From IMG/VR virus record IMGVR_UViG_3300036791_000705, positions 1-48,206 of that record: a stretch of DNA of 48,206 bases; one strand, given 5' to 3'. The DNA comes from a virus. Positions 25,839 to 34,560 of the stretch are shown piece after piece. The notes beneath the pieces were generated by a model. That model was not told where the DNA came from. It did not search any database and was given only the letters and a program-made list of their open reading frames with translations. Numbering within the stretch: position 1 is the stretch's first letter; every line of letters starts with the position of its first letter. Position numbers and translations under genes: made by a program.

Positions 25839-26102
25839 TTACATCGGTCCCCGACCGATGAAGACGAATCGCGTCCCCGAACTGGAGAGATTGGAGAGGG
25901 GCACGCCGACACCCCCGGTGACGGCCGCGCCCGCTGCGATCCCATTGAACGGCGCGAAGCCGTGCCGACTGATCAGGCCGCCGCCAGTGACGCTATCGAC
26001 GGCGTTCCGCATCCGGGTACATTCCTGATCATCGAGCGAGAGCGGATCCGCATCCGTGTTCACGCCCTTGCGTCCGATGCCGTACACCTTCAACGTGCCC
26101 AT
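25839..26102 (-). CDS. small tail protein (hub N-terminus-like)
   Basis: An 87-aa protein with GVNTDADPLSLDDQECTRMR and a later GGGLISRHGF. This pattern is usual at the N-terminus of large phage tail or hub proteins but is here a separate short gene directly upstream of the 989-aa propeller protein. It may be a detached domain of that protein. ATG 26102 is in a TGATG junction; ATG 26111 is an alternative. Confidence 0.62.
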   Translation of the reverse strand: MGTLKVYGIGRKGVNTDADPLSLDDQECTRMRNAVDSVTGGGLISRHGFAPFNGIAAGAAVTGGVGVPLSNLSSSGTRFVFIGRGPM

Positions 26103-26887
26103 CAGTCCCATCCCCGATTGCGACCATCACCCGAGAGACCGCCGCCCCAGAGTTCATCGAACACGCCCTGCACGATCACGGGCTGCTGTTCTTGCCGGGG
26201 TTCACTGATGATCATCACGGCTTGCTTCTCCGTGGAGTACACCGAGAGCCACGTGGCATCTGGCGTGAACGGCCCATCGGGCGCTTGCTTCCCGAGGGCG
26301 TACGCGGCGGTCCACGCCATGAGCGCCTGATCCGATTCGCCGGGGATCGGGTTCATCGTGTCGCCGTCCATCGTGCCCGGCAGCGTCGGGACGTAGACGA
26401 AGCGCAGCAACACGCTGGCGGTGAGGACCGGCGCGATGTAGATGGCCGGGGCGACCACGGGCGATCCCGCGTTCACCACGGCGTAATAGATGTCGCCGGG
26501 CTGGCCGGGATCGAACGGATCGCGCCCGAGCGCCCGGATGAAATCGGTGGACGTGTAGCGACGCGGCACGAACCGCAATTGGCGCACCACACTGGACGAC
26601 GACGTGTCACGGGGTTGCACCAGCAGCACGCGCAACACATCGGGCGGCACACCGGTCAAGCGGTCCGTGCCCGAGACGTAGGACACGTTGGTCGTATCGA
26701 TCGTGAGGAAATGCTCTTGATGCAGATCGACCAGTGCGCGCCAGAGATCGCGACAGCCGGCGACCGTGTGCGCCAGCAGCTCGTCATCGGACCAGAAGAG
26801 ATCCGGGGTGATGGCCCCGGTCTGCACCAGCGGCGCAAGGATCTGCGTCCGCGTGCGCGCCACAATCGCTTTGAGGGGCGTCGGCAT
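26102..26887 (-). CDS. head-tail adaptor (gp4 / TTPA-like)
   Basis: A 261-aa protein. The N-terminal helices (AIVARTRTQILAP, then WSDDELLAHTVAGCRDLW) match podovirus adaptors that sit under the portal ring. The middle (YVSGTDRLTGVPPDVLRVLLV, RRYTSTDF) also fits. It should bridge portal and tail tube, and it precedes the tube-like genes as expected. Confidence 0.72.
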   Translation of the reverse strand: MPTPLKAIVARTRTQILAPLVQTGAITPDLFWSDDELLAHTVAGCRDLWRALVDLHQEHFLTIDTTNVSYVSGTDRLTGVPPDVLRVLLVQPRDTSSSSVVRQLRFVPRRYTSTDFIRALGRDPFDPGQPGDIYYAVVNAGSPVVAPAIYIAPVLTASVLLRFVYVPTLPGTMDGDTMNPIPGESDQALMAWTAAYALGKQAPDGPFTPDATWLSVYSTEKQAVMIISEPRQEQQPVIVQGVFDELWGGGLSGDGRNRGWD

Positions 26888-26888
26888 C

Positions 26889-27242
26889 TCAACTCCAAAT
26901 GAAGCGGATGCCCGTCACGGCCGCCGCCGCGTTCAGCACGAAGTTGACCACCGACGCGCCAAGCGAGATCGTGCAGGGATCCGTCAGATGCAGCAGGATG
27001 CCGGTATCGCCCGCGATGCCTTTCAACGTGAGGGTCACGGTATTGCCGGCGGGCGGGATGATGGTCACCGCGACGGGCGTGGAGCCACCGCTGGGCACGG
27101 CGATCACGTTCGCCCCGATGACGAGCGAGATCAGTTGGTTCATGCCGGGGCTGTTCGGATTCGATCCGGCCGCGTTGGTTTGCGTGGCGGTCGTATCGCC
27201 CGTGAAGACGATCGTTTGCGTGCGGGCGCTCGCAGTCGGCAT
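26889..27242 (-). CDS. small beta virion protein
   Basis: A 117-aa Val/Thr/Ile/Gly-rich, strand-rich protein without known domain, in the minor head-protein cluster. GGAAC lies before the start. Possible head decoration or completion protein. Confidence 0.65.
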   Translation of the reverse strand: MPTASARTQTIVFTGDTTATQTNAAGSNPNSPGMNQLISLVIGANVIAVPSGGSTPVAVTIIPPAGNTVTLTLKGIAGDTGILLHLTDPCTISLGASVVNFVLNAAAAVTGIRFIWS

Positions 27243-27252
27243 GGAGTTCCTT

Positions 27253-27693
27253 TCAGGCGTCGTCGCCGTCCCAATAGCTCACGCGGCCCGCCACGCTGCC
27301 GGTACCGGTGATCACGAGATCCAAACTGTTGCCCGCCGTGGTCGCGAAGAGAAACGCGGGGGGGGACACCGTTTCGATCAGGGCTTGTTGACTGATCGCG
27401 ACCTGCGGACCTTCGAGGTCGGTCGCGGAGCCATCGCGCCAGTTCAGCGTCACCGTCGTGTTGGTGCCGGGGGCCGAAGGCACGAGTTTGTACGCGTAGA
27501 CCTTGATCCGTTTCCCCGAGACGGCGGGGACGACGGGGCCGCTCGCCGAGAGCGTAAAGGCGGCAGTCTTCAGCGTGATGCCGCCGCCACCCGCGCTGCC
27601 GAGCACGGATGACACGCGCACGGTGTGGGTGGTGGGATCAGTACAGTCCCCTCCCTGCGAATCCACCTGATGGGACGGGACGATATGGCTCAT
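27253..27693 (-). CDS. beta-rich minor virion protein
   Basis: A 146-aa, strand-rich protein (VKVYAYKLVPSAPGT-like region at about residues 64-77, then TVTLNWRDGS) resembling small decoration proteins. No catalytic motif. It lies 10 bp before the previous gene. Function inferred from position only. Confidence 0.62.
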   Translation of the reverse strand: MSHIVPSHQVDSQGGDCTDPTTHTVRVSSVLGSAGGGGITLKTAAFTLSASGPVVPAVSGKRIKVYAYKLVPSAPGTNTTVTLNWRDGSATDLEGPQVAISQQALIETVSPPAFLFATTAGNSLDLVITGTGSVAGRVSYWDGDDA

Positions 27694-27696
27694 GGG

Positions 27697-27963
27697 TCAT
27701 TGCGCGACGTGGACGGTCCCGCCGAGACTCAGGATCTCGGTCATCACGGTGGTCTGTTCGTGGGCGAGGGTCTGGATCGTCTGCATCAGCGCCCCGAGGT
27801 CCGCATGCGCCGTATCGAGGGCGGTTTGCGCGGCGGCCACGGCGGCGCGTTTCTCGTCGGCCTCCTTCACGGCGGCATCGATCTTTTTCCCAATGGCCGC
27901 CAACGAGGCGTGGTGCGGCGTCGGCGTCTCGTCCAGTTCGGGCTCGTCCTTCGTCTTCGTCAT
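27697..27963 (-). CDS. coiled-coil protein
   Basis: An 88-aa protein. Residues 20-80 form one long Ala/Lys/Glu helix with heptad spacing; the N-terminus is acidic. ATG 27963 with AGAAGGACACGCAC upstream. Possible small assembly or decoration factor. The frame is open further upstream but only as antisense-like sequence. Confidence 0.65.
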   Translation of the reverse strand: MTKTKDEPELDETPTPHHASLAAIGKKIDAAVKEADEKRAAVAAAQTALDTAHADLGALMQTIQTLAHEQTTVMTEILSLGGTVHVAQ

Positions 27964-27998
27964 GTGCGTGTCCTTCTGTGCTGCACGGCGGCGTGTGC

Positions 27999-28373
27999 CT
28001 ATGGAGCCGCGTTGGTGAGTTTTTTGTAGCCTTCCCATGTCGTCCATCCACTCGCGCCCGTGGCTCCGGTGATGTTCACCATGAACGCCGCCGACTCGGT
28101 GCAGGGCACGCCTTCTGGACCGAAGTCGAAGTCGAAATGCGCGATGGCCCCCGCCGAGATGGCCGGGACGAGTACCACGCTCGCGCTGTCTTGAAACGTC
28201 CACAACTCCGACGCGGCGAGCGTCGTCACTTCGACGTGGATCCGTTGAATGAACTGCGTGTGTTTCGGGATCGCCGCCACGAGCACGATCAGGCCGGTGT
28301 CGGTGATCGCGACGTGATAGTTCCCGGAAATTTTGCCGTAGAACTCTAAGTTGCGTTGATAGGGATCGGTCAT
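27999..28373 (-). CDS. putative decoration protein, paralogue of next gene
   Basis: A 124-aa protein whose whole length aligns with the first ~120 residues of the 544-aa product at 28377: both have GKISG, IQRIHVEV, EVWTFQD or ELWTFQD, AHFDxDFGPxGVPCT, and NITGATGASGW. The pair arose by duplication. Beta-rich and located in the head region, it may form a capsid-surface or adaptor domain. Gap to the larger paralogue is 3 bp. Confidence 0.7.
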   Translation of the reverse strand: MTDPYQRNLEFYGKISGNYHVAITDTGLIVLVAAIPKHTQFIQRIHVEVTTLAASELWTFQDSASVVLVPAISAGAIAHFDFDFGPEGVPCTESAAFMVNITGATGASGWTTWEGYKKLTNAAP

Positions 28374-28376
28374 AGG

Positions 28377-30011
28377 TTAGCCCCTCTGGGCCGTCTGATA
28401 GTGCGCGAGAATCTGCGCGGCTGTCAGTACCGTGGGATAGATCGCAACCTCATCGATCAATCCGTTCCAGTAGTCAACGGGATTGGCGACCGAGCGGCCG
28501 ATCTCCACCGCGTGCGTCACCGCACTCACCACTTGTGCCGCCGTCGTGTCGAGCACGCCATTGACGTAGAACTTGGTCGTCGTGCCGTCATTGGTGGCGA
28601 CGACGTGAACCCATGAACCTGTCGCGACGAGGGCGGTCCCTCCGAGGAAGTTACCGCTATCGACCGAATACAACAGCAGCGTCCGACCGGTGTTGGTCCC
28701 GAAGTAGAGGCCACCGTTCACGCCCGCCGTGTAGTTGGTGAGGATCGGCTGCGTGATGGTGTCAGTGGTCTTGATCCACGCCTCAAAGGAACAGGGCACG
28801 GGCACGGCGAACGTCCCGCACGTGATCACACCACTGATGTTGTCGAAGGCCATCGCGGCATGGCCGGGAATCGCGCCGGGTTGATTGAGGGTGACGCCGC
28901 CGCTGATGGTCCCGTTGTTGGTGCCGATGCTGTCCCGCGCCAGCGTGCCGCTCGTCTCATCGAGCCGCCAGTAGGCGATCGCGCCGTCTGCGACGACTTG
29001 TTCCGCATAGGAGCGGATGGGCGCGGCCTGATAGTGCGCGAGAATCTGCGCGGGCGTCAGCGCCGTCTGGTAGATCGCGACTTCATCGAGGATTCCCGGA
29101 AAAAAAGCTCCCAAGGCATCGGCGGCGATCAATACCGGATTGGTCGCATCGATCGTGCCGGCGCCGGTTTGGCTCTGATCGACGACGCCATCGACAAAGT
29201 ACGTCGTCGTGGCCCCGGTGCGCGTGATGGCGACGTGATGCCAGATCCCATCCGCAATGAATCGACTCCCACTTAAATCCAGCGTGAAGGCTTGGATATA
29301 CACGTACGTCTTCCCGCCCGTCAGTCCGAACAGACCACCGACAGCACCAGTGAGTCGATTGGAGACACACGAGACAAGTGCAACCGACGAGGTCTTGACC
29401 CACCATTCGACTGTAAACGCGGTGCCGAACGCGATGACAGGGGCAATAATCTTGCTACTCGTCCCATCGAACGCCATCGCCGCATCACCCGCGAGCGCCC
29501 CCGGTTGATTGAGCGTCACGCCGCCGCTGATCGTGCCGTTGTTCCCGCCGATCCGATCCCGCGCGATCAGGCCGCTCGCCTCATCGAGCCGCCAGTAGGC
29601 GAGAGCCCCATCGCGGATCACGAGCGTGGCGTACGGATCGACCGACGTGAGCGTGAACGCTTTGAAGCCGTCCCACGAGATCCAGCCGCTCGCGCCGGTC
29701 GCGCCCGTAATATTCAGCAGGAACGCGCTGGCGTTGGTACACGGCACGCCGTCCGGCCCGAAGTCATAATCGAAATGCGCGACCGCCGCCGCCGACACGC
29801 TGGGCACGATCGGCACGCCGTTGCCGTCTTGGAAGGTCCACACTTCACCGCCCGTGGGCACGATCACTTCCACATGGATGCGCTGAATGCACAGCGTGTA
29901 GTTCGGGAGGGCGGCAACGAGCGACACGAGGTTCGTGTCGGCGGGCAGAACCCGGCGCGACCCGGAAATCTTCCCGTGGAATTCGTAGTGCCGTTGCGCC
30001 CCGTCCGACAT
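28377..30011 (-). CDS. virion protein with two LamG lectin domains
   Basis: A 544-aa protein. Residues 1-120 are the same domain as the 124-aa neighbour. Two LamG/concanavalin-like lectin domains follow (about 125-335 and 340-540), each with AYWRLDE near the start, NNGTISGGVTLNQPGA, and LDEVAIY or IDEVAIY with ILAHYQ at the end. The two copies are so alike that duplication was recent. The lectin modules could display sugar-binding sites on the particle. Confidence 0.78.
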   Translation of the reverse strand: MSDGAQRHYEFHGKISGSRRVLPADTNLVSLVAALPNYTLCIQRIHVEVIVPTGGEVWTFQDGNGVPIVPSVSAAAVAHFDYDFGPDGVPCTNASAFLLNITGATGASGWISWDGFKAFTLTSVDPYATLVIRDGALAYWRLDEASGLIARDRIGGNNGTISGGVTLNQPGALAGDAAMAFDGTSSKIIAPVIAFGTAFTVEWWVKTSSVALVSCVSNRLTGAVGGLFGLTGGKTYVYIQAFTLDLSGSRFIADGIWHHVAITRTGATTTYFVDGVVDQSQTGAGTIDATNPVLIAADALGAFFPGILDEVAIYQTALTPAQILAHYQAAPIRSYAEQVVADGAIAYWRLDETSGTLARDSIGTNNGTISGGVTLNQPGAIPGHAAMAFDNISGVITCGTFAVPVPCSFEAWIKTTDTITQPILTNYTAGVNGGLYFGTNTGRTLLLYSVDSGNFLGGTALVATGSWVHVVATNDGTTTKFYVNGVLDTTAAQVVSAVTHAVEIGRSVANPVDYWNGLIDEVAIYPTVLTAAQILAHYQTAQRG

Positions 30012-30017
30012 GCGTGC

Positions 30018-30350
30018 CTACTTCGCGGCAACCGTCCACGCGGTGCCGTTGTAGTACGCGAGGATGCGATTCGCCCCCGCGCCCGCGAACGTCGTGCCCC
30101 ACGTGTTCACGCTGGCATCACTGACGACGGCCAACATGCCTTCGACGGCCGGCGTCGGCAGCGTGGCGAAGGTGAAGGCCGGGCCGGGGAACCGCCATTG
30201 CTGGACGGCGCTCGCGCCCGAAATGCCGGTCCCGACGACGAGTTGATCGGTGAGCCCATCGACGTAGAGTTCGTTGAAGGCCGGCGAATTTTGGAACCCC
30301 ACCGGAGGGCCGCCGGTTGCGGGACCGCGTTGAATGCGACGTGTCGGCAT
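30018..30350 (-). CDS. small virion protein, unknown
   Basis: A 110-aa protein starting MPTRRIQRG; its C-terminus (RILAYYNGTAWTVAAK) resembles ends of phage fibre or decoration proteins. GGGAGAGAC lies before ATG 30350, which is why I do not use the longer open frame up to 30485. The ~100 bp upstream to the next gene holds nothing clear. Confidence 0.65.
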   Translation of the reverse strand: MPTRRIQRGPATGGPPVGFQNSPAFNELYVDGLTDQLVVGTGISGASAVQQWRFPGPAFTFATLPTPAVEGMLAVVSDASVNTWGTTFAGAGANRILAYYNGTAWTVAAK

Positions 30351-30453
30351 GATTGTCTCTCCCGCGCCACTGGGGCGACGGATGGACAGGCATCCGTCGC
30401 CATGCTGGCGCACCGTCGTCACGAGGGGCGCTCTCCTGTCGAGCGCGGGCGAG

Positions 30454-31050
30454 CTAGGGCGACGTGATGCAGAAGCCGTCGCCACCGTCTGCCGCTGCGC
30501 TGATGGTCACGCCGCCCACGGCGGTGACGAGCGCGAAGCGCAGCCCCGCTGCCAGCGGCAGGCCGTTCGGATCGATGAACAGCCCTTCGTAGATCGTGCC
30601 CGGTGCGCCGCTGCTCACGGCTCCGAGTGGAATCGCGAGTTTTTGCGATCCCGCAAGACCCGACAGGGCGCTATCGGTGCCATCATCGGTGAGCGTGAGA
30701 TACGACGGGAGCGCGGATCCCGCCACGGCGGTTTTTTTGATGTAGACGCCGAAGAGGCGCGCGGTGGTCGTCGCGCCGTAGAGGCCGCCCGTACCGGCGG
30801 TGATGAGGCCGAGCGGGGCGACGGCGTTGTTCCCGAGCTGCGTCATCCGAAGATCGGGACAGGATTTTTGCTGCGTGAGCCATTTACGCAAGCCTTGAAA
30901 CGCGGACACTGCGCCGGGCGTCGCGCCCGCGAGCAGCATATCCACGCGTTGCCACGTGAGGTTCTCCGCTTCCGTCGTCGGCAGCGGCGCGAGCGCGGCC
31001 CACAGCAGACCATCGGGCGACTGCGTAAACTGCTTGATCCAATTCGTCAT
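30454..31050 (-). CDS. head protein with SPDGLLW N-terminus
   Basis: A 198-aa protein. It begins MTNWIKQFTQSPDGLLWAAL, sharing the SPDG(L/F)(L/F)W N-terminal motif with the major capsid and scaffold proteins. The rest is Gly/Ala/Thr-rich and strand-like. The shared motif and the position two genes from the capsid suggest a minor head protein. The start overlaps the upstream stop (ATGA). Confidence 0.7.
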   Translation of the reverse strand: MTNWIKQFTQSPDGLLWAALAPLPTTEAENLTWQRVDMLLAGATPGAVSAFQGLRKWLTQQKSCPDLRMTQLGNNAVAPLGLITAGTGGLYGATTTARLFGVYIKKTAVAGSALPSYLTLTDDGTDSALSGLAGSQKLAIPLGAVSSGAPGTIYEGLFIDPNGLPLAAGLRFALVTAVGGVTISAAADGGDGFCITSP

Positions 31051-31622
31051 GATGCGTCCTTCTTCTGAAGAGAATCCGCCAACTCAGACGGGCGGCCGGC
31101 GTTCAGGATGCGTTCGCCCGTCTGCGTTTGCAGCGACCGCCATGCCTCACCCGTCGCGTGATACACGTCGTCATGTACGTCCTTGTCGATGGCCGCGCGT
31201 TCATCGTCGTCGCGTTGATCGAGCGCCTTGCCGTACTTGCTGCCCCCTTCGAACATCGCTTTGCGTACCAAGTCGTCGGTGAGCGGCTGCCCTTCGATCG
31301 CCCATGTGTCGCGTTCCATGAGTTGACCGACGACGTACTGCAGGAAGCCTTCCGACCACCCCTCCGTGCTCGCGATCCATGTCACGGGCACAAGGTCGTA
31401 CTGCACGAACATCGCGGTATCGTCCTGATCGTCGGTGATGGCTTCGCCGGTCAGTCCCCGGCTGTACTTCTTCACGCGGGCGAGATGGAACCGGGGTTTT
31501 TTTCGGCCCGGCAGGATCCGCAGATCCGCATCGAACGCCCACAACCCCTGTTGCCACCACAACGGCGGCGGCACGAGGTGAAAGGGGTTCAGATCCGGCA
31601 GGTAAATCTCGCCAAGTTCCAT
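31047..31622 (-). CDS. minor head protein, unknown
   Basis: A 191-aa protein with a Trp/Tyr/Pro-rich N-terminus (YLPDLNPFHLVPPPLWWQQG) and a long C-terminal helical region that is acidic and basic in alternation. ATG 31622 is 4 bp past the stop of the upstream gene. No known family recalled. Confidence 0.65.
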   Translation of the reverse strand: MELGEIYLPDLNPFHLVPPPLWWQQGLWAFDADLRILPGRKKPRFHLARVKKYSRGLTGEAITDDQDDTAMFVQYDLVPVTWIASTEGWSEGFLQYVVGQLMERDTWAIEGQPLTDDLVRKAMFEGGSKYGKALDQRDDDERAAIDKDVHDDVYHATGEAWRSLQTQTGERILNAGRPSELADSLQKKDAS

Positions 31623-31626
31623 GGGC

Positions 31627-32028
31627 TCACTTCCGCGTGTCGTCGTGGAGATCGACCTTGTCCGATCCCATCTTCGCGTCGAAGTACGTGGCCCCGCCCG
31701 CATCGAGCGGCTTGACCTTCCCGCCAATGCCCATGACCTTCTTGCGATCGATCCGTTCGCCGGCTGCGCTCTGTTCCAGCGGCGTCACGTTGCCAAACGG
31801 CGGTTGCGCCCCTTTGATCCCGATGAGCGATTCGATGATCTCGGGATCACCCAACGGATCCTCACTCCCGTGCAGCGGGTTCTGTCTGTAGGCCGCCATC
31901 GCGATCGTGAGCGGGACGTTCTGATGCTCGCCCGGTTCGAAGTGGTAGTGCGTCCCGTCCCACGTCGCCGTGAGCGTGCTGCGCTTGGTGCGATTGACGA
32001 TGACCACGTTGTCGCCGAACTGCGCCAT
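31627..32028 (-). CDS. capsid-adjacent conserved protein
   Basis: A 133-aa protein. The N-terminus (MAQFGDNVVIVNRTKR, then ATWDGTHYHFEPGEH) matches a small beta protein often found after phage capsid genes. AGAGAGG lies 7 nt before ATG 32028. A large folded RNA element lies just before this start and may set its expression relative to the capsid gene. Confidence 0.7.
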   Translation of the reverse strand: MAQFGDNVVIVNRTKRSTLTATWDGTHYHFEPGEHQNVPLTIAMAAYRQNPLHGSEDPLGDPEIIESLIGIKGAQPPFGNVTPLEQSAAGERIDRKKVMGIGGKVKPLDAGGATYFDAKMGSDKVDLHDDTRK

Positions 32029-32049
32029 GTGACTGCCTCTCTCTTCCGC

Positions 32050-32146
32050 CGGAGCCTGAGATCGCGGCATCGTTCTCAGAAGAATCGCGGGCCAAGGGAT
32101 GAACCGGAGAGTTCCGTCCGGAACGAGTGGCCCGACTCAGGCTCCG
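32050..32146 (-). other. predicted branched RNA structure after capsid gene
   Basis: An 11-bp perfect outer stem (CGGAGCCTGAG at 32050, CTCAGGCTCCG at 32136) encloses an inner 7-bp stem (CGGGCCA at 32088, TGGCCCG at 32128) topped by GTTCCG-TC-CGGAAC (32111-32124), and a second arm with CGCG ends near 32063-32089. It fills the gap between the major capsid stop and the next ribosome site. There is no T-run, so attenuation, mRNA processing or stability control is more likely than simple termination. Confidence 0.6.
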
Positions 32147-32178
32147 ACGAACCTTGTGTGACGCGACAATCTTTGTTA

Positions 32179-33585
32179 CTATTCGCCCCGGACCACCACG
32201 AACGTCATGCCCGTCAAGGCATCGAGGCGCGCGCACTTGCCGGGGTTCCGACCAAAGAGCTGGAACCGCATGAAGTACCACGCTTCCCAACTATGCCGCG
32301 CGTTGATGCCGGTCCCATCGCGCACGAGAATCTCGCCAGACGATCCGGACACCCACTTGCCTTTCTCACTCGTGTACCGCACGAAGTCCGTGCCCTTGCT
32401 GTCCACCAAAAACATTTGGCGCAGGCCGAGCGTGCGGATCGCTTTGTAGTTGACGCTGCCCATCGTGAGATCTTCCTGTTGGAACGCCGCCGTGCCGCCG
32501 TCCGGATTGCGCCGGCTGGCCGCATCGGCGTACCGCCGATCGGCTTGCGTGAGCAGGATGTAGACGCGCCGCACGGAATGGTGCGACCAGATCCCGTCCA
32601 CTTCTCCGTCCAATTTTTGGTTAACGATATCGGAGACGCGCTGCAGCAAATCGAAGGAGAGTGCGCCCGTGTTCGCCGAGACGTACGATTGATAGTTCGT
32701 CCACAGCGACCGATCGACGCCGAAGTAGTTCTGGCGGTACGTGCCATCATCGATGATCGCCGTCAGACCCCACGGCGCTTTCTCGTACGCGGTATCGAGC
32801 GCGTCGGTGACGGTGACGTTCGCGGCTTGCACCACGTAGTCGCCGGTTGTCCAGCCGGGCGCGGCACTTCCGGTCACGTTCGTGCCGTCGCTGCTGACCG
32901 CCGTCACCTTCACCACCGTGGGGCGGATCTGCCCGTTGCTGGGATTGATGGCGGCAATCGCCATGCCCTTCTTGATGAACCGGTTGCCGAAGGCGCTGGA
33001 GAGGGGCACGCCGGCCGAGGAGATGTTGCCGGGCGAATTCAGGACAATCGTGGTGCCGGCGGCTGTCGCATCGAGAATGCCGAACACGGCACGGCCATCC
33101 GTGCCGAGGTAGAACTCGTTTCTGTACGCGAGATCATCGATCATCCGCTCCATGTTCTCGGTGCGTGAGGAGCGATAGGATCCTTCCCGCGACTGCGTGT
33201 CATCGAGCTGCTCGTTGGTGACGCGCCACCGCGCCATGATTTTTTTCTGCGACACGAACCCGGAAATATATTTTTGGTTGTCCGCGACGGGGATCGCACT
33301 GTCCGATCCGACCGCCATCGGCGAGTTGTTGCGTTCGACGTGGGCGCTCCACTCTTTCCCGCGCCCGCCGTCCCACGGACTGTCTTTGAGTTTGAACGCG
33401 TCGCGGAGCTGAAATTTTTTCAGCACGCCTTCCGCTATTACGTCTTCGTACGTGTTTTTGAGCAGGCCGTCTTCCGTGGACGCGTCAGAACCGGGACCGG
33501 CCCAGAACAGGCCGTCAGGCGATTGGGTCAGGCTGGTGAGGACATCGCCCACGCGGCGAAGTCCCGTGTAGAAAAACAACTGCAT
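32179..33585 (-). CDS. major capsid protein
   Basis: A 468-aa protein directly downstream of the scaffold gene, of normal capsid length, with mixed alpha/beta content. N-terminus: a hydrophobic start, then SLTQSPDGLFWAGPG, a motif shared with two neighbours. A long helix region around residues 120-160 and strands near the C-terminus are compatible with an HK97-type fold, although no single motif proves it. AGAGG precedes ATG 33585. Calling it the capsid protein rests on order, size and the SRxxxPDGG/AFQQ-type surface segments. Confidence 0.78.
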   Translation of the reverse strand: MQLFFYTGLRRVGDVLTSLTQSPDGLFWAGPGSDASTEDGLLKNTYEDVIAEGVLKKFQLRDAFKLKDSPWDGGRGKEWSAHVERNNSPMAVGSDSAIPVADNQKYISGFVSQKKIMARWRVTNEQLDDTQSREGSYRSSRTENMERMIDDLAYRNEFYLGTDGRAVFGILDATAAGTTIVLNSPGNISSAGVPLSSAFGNRFIKKGMAIAAINPSNGQIRPTVVKVTAVSSDGTNVTGSAAPGWTTGDYVVQAANVTVTDALDTAYEKAPWGLTAIIDDGTYRQNYFGVDRSLWTNYQSYVSANTGALSFDLLQRVSDIVNQKLDGEVDGIWSHHSVRRVYILLTQADRRYADAASRRNPDGGTAAFQQEDLTMGSVNYKAIRTLGLRQMFLVDSKGTDFVRYTSEKGKWVSGSSGEILVRDGTGINARHSWEAWYFMRFQLFGRNPGKCARLDALTGMTFVVVRGE

Positions 33586-33631
33586 GGGCGTGTACCTCTG
33601 CCGAGCGACCGAGGAACGAAACGCCCGTCCG

Positions 33632-34540
33632 TCATCGACCGAGAGCCTCTGCTTCCTTCTCGGCGTAGTCGAGCATTTCTTGCGCGGTCATCTTGGTCAA
33701 ATCGGGTTTTTGTTTCTGGGACACCACAGGTGCGGACGGGCCGCCGCGCGGGACCGCTCGCCGTTGGGCGAACGGAATCGTGGCTTGTCGTCGCGCGGGT
33801 TCGAGCAGGTCGGCGACGAATTCTTTCAAAAACTCGGCGATGAGATTTTCATCCCCGGCGTTGTAGCGTTTGTCAAAGGCCGCGTGTCCGTCGGGATCCG
33901 TCCGCTGATCCGGAATCCATGCGCCGAACGCCGCCCGCAATTTGCGTGACTGGCCCGGTGTCAGGGTCTGTGCGCCGATCTCATCGGCGAACGCCTGTTC
34001 CATCGTGCGCAGAAACTTATCCGCCTGACCGTTCCAGACGGAATCGCGGGCTTCGGTGAACGTCTCGCCCTGCTGCGCGAGCGCCGTCAGCCGTTGCAGG
34101 AGTTCCGGCGTGACCCCACGGAGATGGGCAAACTGCGGCAGCGAATAAAACGCGGCGGCCACCTTCTCGGCTTCCGCTTCTTCCGGGGACGGGGGCGTGA
34201 CGCCGGCCAGCGCCGCGATGCGTCGATCCCGCTCCGTCAGATCCGCGCGCAGCTTCGCGAGTTCGGCAGCCGTGCGATTCGTCAGGCTCTCGGCCTTCTT
34301 GAACACATCCGGCGGTACCCACCGCGAGCGATCTTCACCATACGTAAACTGCGTGGTGGGTGCGGGCGGCGGCGTGCCGGCTGAAGCGGGAGAGCTGGAC
34401 GGCGGCGGGGTGGTACTCGCGGGCGGTGGTGTGGTCCCGCTGGCGGGCGGCGGCGTGACGGTGCCCCCGTCTCCCTCTGGATACCACAAGAATCCGTCCG
34501 GTGACGACAGGATGGAACGAGAGAGCATTCGCGTGAACAT
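33632..34540 (-). CDS. scaffold protein
   Basis: A 302-aa protein: N-terminal SSPDGFLWYPEG, then a Pro/Thr/Ser linker (about residues 28-65), then a long helical Glu/Ala/Arg body and a basic C-terminal tail ending in a Lys/Glu helix. This is the usual make-up of capsid scaffolds, and it stands between portal and capsid genes. AAGGGTC precedes ATG 34540. The N-terminal motif shared with the capsid protein may guide co-assembly. Confidence 0.75.
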   Translation of the reverse strand: MFTRMLSRSILSSPDGFLWYPEGDGGTVTPPPASGTTPPPASTTPPPSSSPASAGTPPPAPTTQFTYGEDRSRWVPPDVFKKAESLTNRTAAELAKLRADLTERDRRIAALAGVTPPSPEEAEAEKVAAAFYSLPQFAHLRGVTPELLQRLTALAQQGETFTEARDSVWNGQADKFLRTMEQAFADEIGAQTLTPGQSRKLRAAFGAWIPDQRTDPDGHAAFDKRYNAGDENLIAEFLKEFVADLLEPARRQATIPFAQRRAVPRGGPSAPVVSQKQKPDLTKMTAQEMLDYAEKEAEALGR

Positions 34541-34560
34541 ATGGTTGACCCTTGAATGTG

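Noticed and set aside
30348-30357. CATGATTGTC matching the early operator
   Set aside because: Half-site only, falls on an ATG with its ribosome site, and has no promoter boxes.
32050-32146. tRNA or tRNA-like gene in the capsid gap
   Set aside because: The outer stem is 11 bp and no anticodon or T-loop pattern can be fitted.
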